Origin: Ardenticatenaceae bacterium
GTDB taxonomy: Bacteria; Chloroflexota; Anaerolineae; Promineifilales; Promineifilaceae
Assembly: GCA_020634375.1 (NCBI GenBank)
Contig: JACKBX010000010.1
Coordinates: 62,001-126,000, forward strand
Direction: 5' to 3'
DNA: 64,000 nucleotides
A program made the translations under genes and the position numbers. The notes beneath the pieces were generated by a model that saw only the letters and a list, made by a program, of their open reading frames with translations, ran no database searches and had not been told where the DNA came from. Position 1 is the stretch's first letter. Each line of letters begins with the position of its first letter. Shown piece after piece: positions 60,753 through 64,000 of the stretch.

Positions 60753-61697
60753 TTAATACAATGCTTCATCTAGTTTTTCATGTTCTTCGCGTAAACGCAA
60801 GTAACTTTCGTACCGGTCGGGGTGAATTTGACCGTGCAGCACGGCCGTGCGCACCGCGCAGCCTGGTTCATGTTTATGCGTGCAGTCGCTGAACTGGCAT
60901 TGCGCCACCAGCGGCGCAATCTCGCGGAAGTAAGCATCCACCTCCGTATACTCCAGGTCAAACAGCGCCAACCCGCGAATACCGGGGGTGTCGGCGACAT
61001 AGCCGCCGCCATCCAACGCAAAGAGTTCCGCGTGGCGTGTGGTGTGCATCCCTTTGCCGGTAGCCTCACTCACTTCACGCACGCGTAGCCCCAGCCCCTG
61101 CTGAATCGCATTCAGCAGGCTGGATTTGCCCACCCCTGACGAGCCGGTGAGCACAGAGAGTTTGCCCTGCAAGCAGTCGCGCAGTTCGGCAATGCCCTCG
61201 CCGGTTTTGACGCTGGTGTAAATGACACGGTAGCCAATGTCTGCATAGCGTTGAAAGAGGGTTTGGGCATGGGAGAGTCCGGTCAGGTCTGTTTTGTTGG
61301 CGCAGATGACGGCCGTTAACTCATTCATCTCCGCCACCACCAAAAAGCGGTCTAATTTACGCAAATTGGGGGCTGGGTTCTGCACGGAAAAGACGAATAC
61401 CAGTTGATCAGGATTGGCGACCAGCACCTGCTCTCGGTCTGCGGAGAGGCTGCGCCCCCGCGCCACCGGCCGCGCCCGCGACAGTGCCGATGTGCGTTCG
61501 GCGACTGCCTCAATGATGCCACTGCCATCTTTTTGCTGCGTGATGGTGACGCGATCCCCTACAGCCACAATGTCTGTGTCGCGCCGCTCTTTTTTGAGCC
61601 GACCGGGAATGGTGGAGGTGATGTCGCCAACGGCCGTTCTCACCGTAAAAAAACCGCTCAACGCCCGAATCACCAGGCCATCAACTTGCTCGTTCAG
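60753..61697 (-). CDS. rsgA: Ribosome small-subunit GTPase RsgA, probable CTG start
   Basis: A 314-residue circularly permuted GTPase that helps mature the 30S subunit. The G4 motif NKTDL precedes the P-loop GSSGVGKSSLLNA, the G3 motif is DTPG, and a zinc site (CQFSDCTHKHEPGC) lies near the end. Alignment with the family start (MPEGKIVKALSGFYYV in Bacillus) places initiation near residues LNEQVDGLVIRALSGFF. No ATG, GTG or TTG lies at that point. A CTG at 61697 has a perfect GGAGG seven bases upstream. Longer frames overlap the upstream gene. A GTG a few codons inside is the other option. Confidence 0.88.
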   Translation of the reverse strand: MNEQVDGLVIRALSGFFTVRTAVGDITSTIPGRLKKERRDTDIVAVGDRVTITQQKDGSGIIEAVAERTSALSRARPVARGRSLSADREQVLVANPDQLVFVFSVQNPAPNLRKLDRFLVVAEMNELTAVICANKTDLTGLSHAQTLFQRYADIGYRVIYTSVKTGEGIAELRDCLQGKLSVLTGSSGVGKSSLLNAIQQGLGLRVREVSEATGKGMHTTRHAELFALDGGGYVADTPGIRGLALFDLEYTEVDAYFREIAPLVAQCQFSDCTHKHEPGCAVRTAVLHGQIHPDRYESYLRLREEHEKLDEALY

Positions 61698-61788
61698 ATA
61701 CTCGCCTCCAAATATCGGATAAAGGTGAATATAGATCTTTTTCTGCTTTAACTTGTGCCTTACTTTAGTTTGCTCTGATTCACAAGAA

Positions 61789-62061
61789 CTATAACTCTGT
61801 AGTTTCTGGCTCCTGAATTGGTTCCAATCTGTCAACAAGATAGTAGGCTGTGTATCCTCCAATTGCTAACCCGAAAATACCAAACAATATTGCTCCAGCT
61901 TTATCCAGGTCAAGGGTTAGAGCAAGTGTTACGCCAACAAATTCTCCAATCATAAGTAATAGAATTCCTGGAATGATATACCTCCAGACAGGTCTTCCTT
62001 TTTCTTCAAGGATTTTTCTTAACTTTTGTGCTAAGAGGAATGCGGCAATAGTTTCTATCAT
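61789..62061 (-). CDS. Small two-pass membrane protein
   Basis: A 90-residue protein with hydrophobic segments at about residues 31-50 and 55-75, and a charged N-terminal helix (AQKLRKILEEKGRPVW). No family is recognised. The ATG at 62061 has a clear AGGAGG box nine bases upstream; a start 15 codons earlier lacks it. A TATAAT hexamer lies on the same strand near 62136-62141, but a matching -35 box is weak. It stands directly before rsgA and could be co-transcribed with it. The DNA is AT-richer than rsgA. Confidence 0.6.
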   Translation of the reverse strand: MIETIAAFLLAQKLRKILEEKGRPVWRYIIPGILLLMIGEFVGVTLALTLDLDKAGAILFGIFGLAIGGYTAYYLVDRLEPIQEPETTEL

Positions 62062-62165
62062 TATTAATGTCCTCCTGTAATAAGTATGTTGGGATAAATC
62101 ATACAATTGTGATCCAGACCAGAGTGCTTAACTTGATTATAACGTGAACAGCGTAACAATTGCAC

Positions 62166-62201
62166 AAAAAAAGACCTGCCTGGCCTAAACCCGACAGGTC
62201 T
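62166..62201 (-). terminator. Intrinsic terminator after etfA
   Basis: Read on the minus strand, AGACCTG pairs with CAGGTCT (62195-62201 with 62172-62178) and runs into a T-tract, here the A-run at 62165-62172. It lies 28 bases past the etfA stop. Confidence 0.85.
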
Positions 62202-62229
62202 CAACATCACTTGCCACTTGCAAACAGGC

Positions 62230-63207
62230 TTACTTGCCTAACCGTTCTTTGAAAACGGCCGTCAACGCCGGAACCACCTTAAACAAATCACCGACAATAC
62301 CATACCGCGCCAGCGCAAAGATAGGCGCATCCGGGTCCTTGTTGATTGCCACAATCACCTTTGAGGTGCGCATACCCGCCTGGTGCTGGATGGCGCCGCT
62401 GATACCGCAGGCAATATACAGGTCAGGGCTGACCGTTTTACCCGTTTGCCCCACCTGATGCTCATACGGAATCCAGCCCGCGTCTACGGCCGCACGCGAA
62501 GCGCCCATGGCGCCGCCCAGCACATCCACCAGCTCTTGGATGGGTTCAAACCCTTCAGGGCCAGCCACGCCGCGCCCGCCGCTGATGATAATGCTGGCAT
62601 CTGTCAGGCTAACCGTGCCCTCTTTGCTTTCAAAGCCGGTCACTTTGCTGGGGATGTCATCTTCGGCCACAACCGCGTCTACCCATTCAGCATCGCCTGT
62701 ATCACCGGTTGATTCAGCCTGCGGAAAAGCGCGGCTGCGCAGGGTCATGATTTGCAGCCCCTCTTTCACAAAAGTCGTGCTCAACAATTTGTTGGCATAA
62801 ACGGAACGAGTCGCCTTGACTGTTTCATCGTCCACTTCAATGGCTACCGCATCCACAACCAATCCGGCGTCCAGTTCTGCGGCCGTCCATGCAGCCAGGT
62901 CGTTGCCCTGCGTAGAATCGCCAATCAAAATGACGGCGGGTTCCCGTTCCTGCGCCAGATGCGCCAGCAGCGGGCCGGCCGCCTCTACGCGAAAGTGAGC
63001 CAGTGTTTCATCATCGCTGCCAACAACTTCATCAACACCGAGGTCAAAGGCTTCGTCAGCCACACCACTTACCTCGTGACCAAAGACGATGCCGACCAAA
63101 TCTTCATTCAACTCGTCGGCGACAGTCCGTGCAGCGCCAATCACCTCACGGCTGATAGTGGCGGCTGTGCCGTTGCTATTTTCAACCCATACCCATACGC
63201 CGCTCAT
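62230..63207 (-). CDS. etfA: Electron-transfer flavoprotein alpha subunit
   Basis: A 325-residue FAD-carrying subunit. The C-terminal FAD-binding block GGAMGASRAAVDAGWIPYEHQVGQTGKTVSPDLYIACGISGAIQHQAGM is complete. SGGRG at about residue 209 marks the start of that domain. It forms a heterodimer with EtfB and passes electrons from acyl-CoA dehydrogenases or similar enzymes to a quinone oxidoreductase. The start overlaps the etfB stop by four bases (ATGA). Acidic residues are frequent. Confidence 0.95.
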   Translation of the reverse strand: MSGVWVWVENSNGTAATISREVIGAARTVADELNEDLVGIVFGHEVSGVADEAFDLGVDEVVGSDDETLAHFRVEAAGPLLAHLAQEREPAVILIGDSTQGNDLAAWTAAELDAGLVVDAVAIEVDDETVKATRSVYANKLLSTTFVKEGLQIMTLRSRAFPQAESTGDTGDAEWVDAVVAEDDIPSKVTGFESKEGTVSLTDASIIISGGRGVAGPEGFEPIQELVDVLGGAMGASRAAVDAGWIPYEHQVGQTGKTVSPDLYIACGISGAIQHQAGMRTSKVIVAINKDPDAPIFALARYGIVGDLFKVVPALTAVFKERLGK

Positions 63208-64000
63208 ATCACTTTCTCCTCAAACAACTTGTCGGCCAACAGCTTGGCCTGTTCTTCTACGCTGTCTGCTTCAATCAGGGTTACGCTGCCTTCGCGGGGC
63301 GGAATGGTGTAGACGTGCGACCAATCCACTTTGCTGGCGGCTGCGCCGGTTTCGCCTTCTACGGTCAAATCGCCAGCGCTCCACACCGGGATTTCGGCGC
63401 GGTTGGCTTTGCGAATGCCCATGAAGGAGGGGTAGCGTGGCTCGTTGATCTCTTTGACGAGACTGAGAACGGCCGGAAGCGGGGCAGTGACGGTTTCTTT
63501 GCCATCATCCAGCAGCCGCTCGACGGTAATGCTATCTTCGCTGATTTCTTTGATGGCGGAAACAAAGGTGAGGGGTGTCCAGCCCAATTTCTGGGCGGTC
63601 ATCATTGCGGCCACGCCCATGTTGTCGTCAATAGTCAGCTTGCCAAATAGGGCTACTTTGGCATCGCTGACGTGGTTAATGGCTGCTGCCCATACCCGCG
63701 CACTGCCAACAGCGTCTGATCCGGCAAAGGCATCATCGGAAACGAGAATGGCTTCGGTGCAGCCCATTGCCAGGGCGGTTTTGAGGGCTTCTTTGCTCTC
63801 TTCGCTGCCAACGGCGAGGGCGATGACGTCGGATGCGCCATGATTTTCTTTGAGACGAATGCCTTCTTCGATAGCATATTCATCCCAGGGGTTGACCACG
63901 TTGGGCTTGCCACCGGGGTCATCCCAGCTTACTGTGCCGTTGTTGACTGTGAACACGGCCGTTGTGCTGGGGGTCTGCTTTGTACAAACGACTACTTTCA
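63204..64000 (-). CDS. etfB: Electron-transfer flavoprotein beta subunit, missing one base
   Basis: The adenine-nucleotide-binding partner of EtfA. The frame continues to the window edge: bases 64000 and 63999 read TG, followed by Lys-Val-Val-Val-Cys-Thr-Lys-Gln-Thr-Pro, the usual EtfB start (KIVVCVKQVPDT in others). The first base of the start codon is therefore just outside. Other family blocks seen are WDEYAIEEGIRLKE, VFGKLTIDDNMG-type residues (ALFGKLTIDDNMGV) and PRYPSFMGIRKA. The total length is about 265 residues, normal for the family. An ACGGCCGT copy gives TTAV in the sixth decade of bases. Confidence 0.93.
   Translation of the reverse strand, partial: KVVVCTKQTPSTTAVFTVNNGTVSWDDPGGKPNVVNPWDEYAIEEGIRLKENHGASDVIALAVGSEESKEALKTALAMGCTEAILVSDDAFAGSDAVGSARVWAAAINHVSDAKVALFGKLTIDDNMGVAAMMTAQKLGWTPLTFVSAIKEISEDSITVERLLDDGKETVTAPLPAVLSLVKEINEPRYPSFMGIRKANRAEIPVWSAGDLTVEGETGAAASKVDWSHVYTIPPREGSVTLIEADSVEEQAKLLADKLFEEKVI

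Noticed and set aside
61698..61862. N-terminal extension of rsgA from an ATG at 61862
   Set aside because: It overlaps the small membrane gene upstream by 74 bases, has no family match and places the start far ahead of the conserved domain.
1..64000. tRNA, rRNA or known riboswitch genes
   Set aside because: I looked for cloverleaf ends (CCA-type acceptor, GGTTCGAATC) and rRNA blocks and saw none; a covariance-model search would be decisive.

Overview
The window is an ordinary-density bacterial chromosome segment of roughly 53% GC (eye estimate). It has no rRNA or tRNA gene that I could find, no phage or transposase gene and no CRISPR array. Gene content fits a member of the Chloroflexota (Anaerolineae-like). 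It combines cdaA-cdaR-der, mreBCD-mrdA, a Cys-type CcmE, a YbbR-domain CdaR, AIM24-like and DUF2007-like proteins, and very large multihaem cytochromes. That placement is inference from gene style, not from a marker-gene comparison.

Layout: 1-6.2 kb holds the end of argF, a TPR protein, the c-di-AMP synthase pair cdaA/cdaR and the GTPase der. 6.3-9.1 kb holds a response regulator, a pocket of AT-rich genes of unknown function and an HU-like protein. 9.2-9.6 kb is a repeat-rich gap with a palindromic element and seven 22-bp iterons. 9.7-17.8 kb is the most striking region. It encodes a di-haem membrane cytochrome b, an 18-haem cytochrome, a 2x[4Fe-4S] protein, a flavin oxidoreductase, a 31-haem cytochrome built from tandem repeats and a 14-haem cytochrome. 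These 63 CxxCH motifs look like an electron-export or periplasmic electron-wire module. 17.9-25.6 kb, on the minus strand, holds two fold-type-II PLP enzymes, carbamate kinase, a YgeW-like and an aspartate-type carbamoyltransferase, and a GntR/UTRA regulator with a perfect 12-bp inverted repeat before its start. This is probably a ureido/amino-acid catabolic cluster. 25.7-35.3 kb holds an FG-GAP surface protein, an AIM24-like protein, an AAA ATPase, gyrA, ygfZ and a DinB/ClbS-like protein.

35.5-42.6 kb is a cytochrome c maturation cluster (ccmE, F, H, G, a ccmI-like gene and a di-haem cytochrome), functionally linked to the multihaem genes upstream. 42.6-47.4 kb holds asd, a cNMP-binding histidine kinase, an ABC ATPase with several degenerate catalytic motifs and a glycosyltransferase. 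47.4-52.3 kb is the rod-shape operon mreB-C-D-mrdA. 52.5-55.5 kb holds an unknown protein and two exopolysaccharide genes. 55.7-64 kb holds a LysM lipoprotein, a Nudix hydrolase, a Lon-family protease, a pyrophosphatase-like protein, a lipoprotein, rsgA with a probable CTG start, a small membrane protein and etfA/etfB (etfB lacks only the first base of its start codon).

Two genome-scale sequence habits overlie the genes. First, the palindrome ACGGCCGT occurs about 86 times by eye where about one is expected; it lies mostly inside genes, where it is read as Thr-Ala-Val or Asn/Asp-Gly-Arg. Second, many gaps between genes hold short arrays of degenerate 7-bp words followed by their own inverted copy. 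At least eight different word families occur, several of them at more than one locus.
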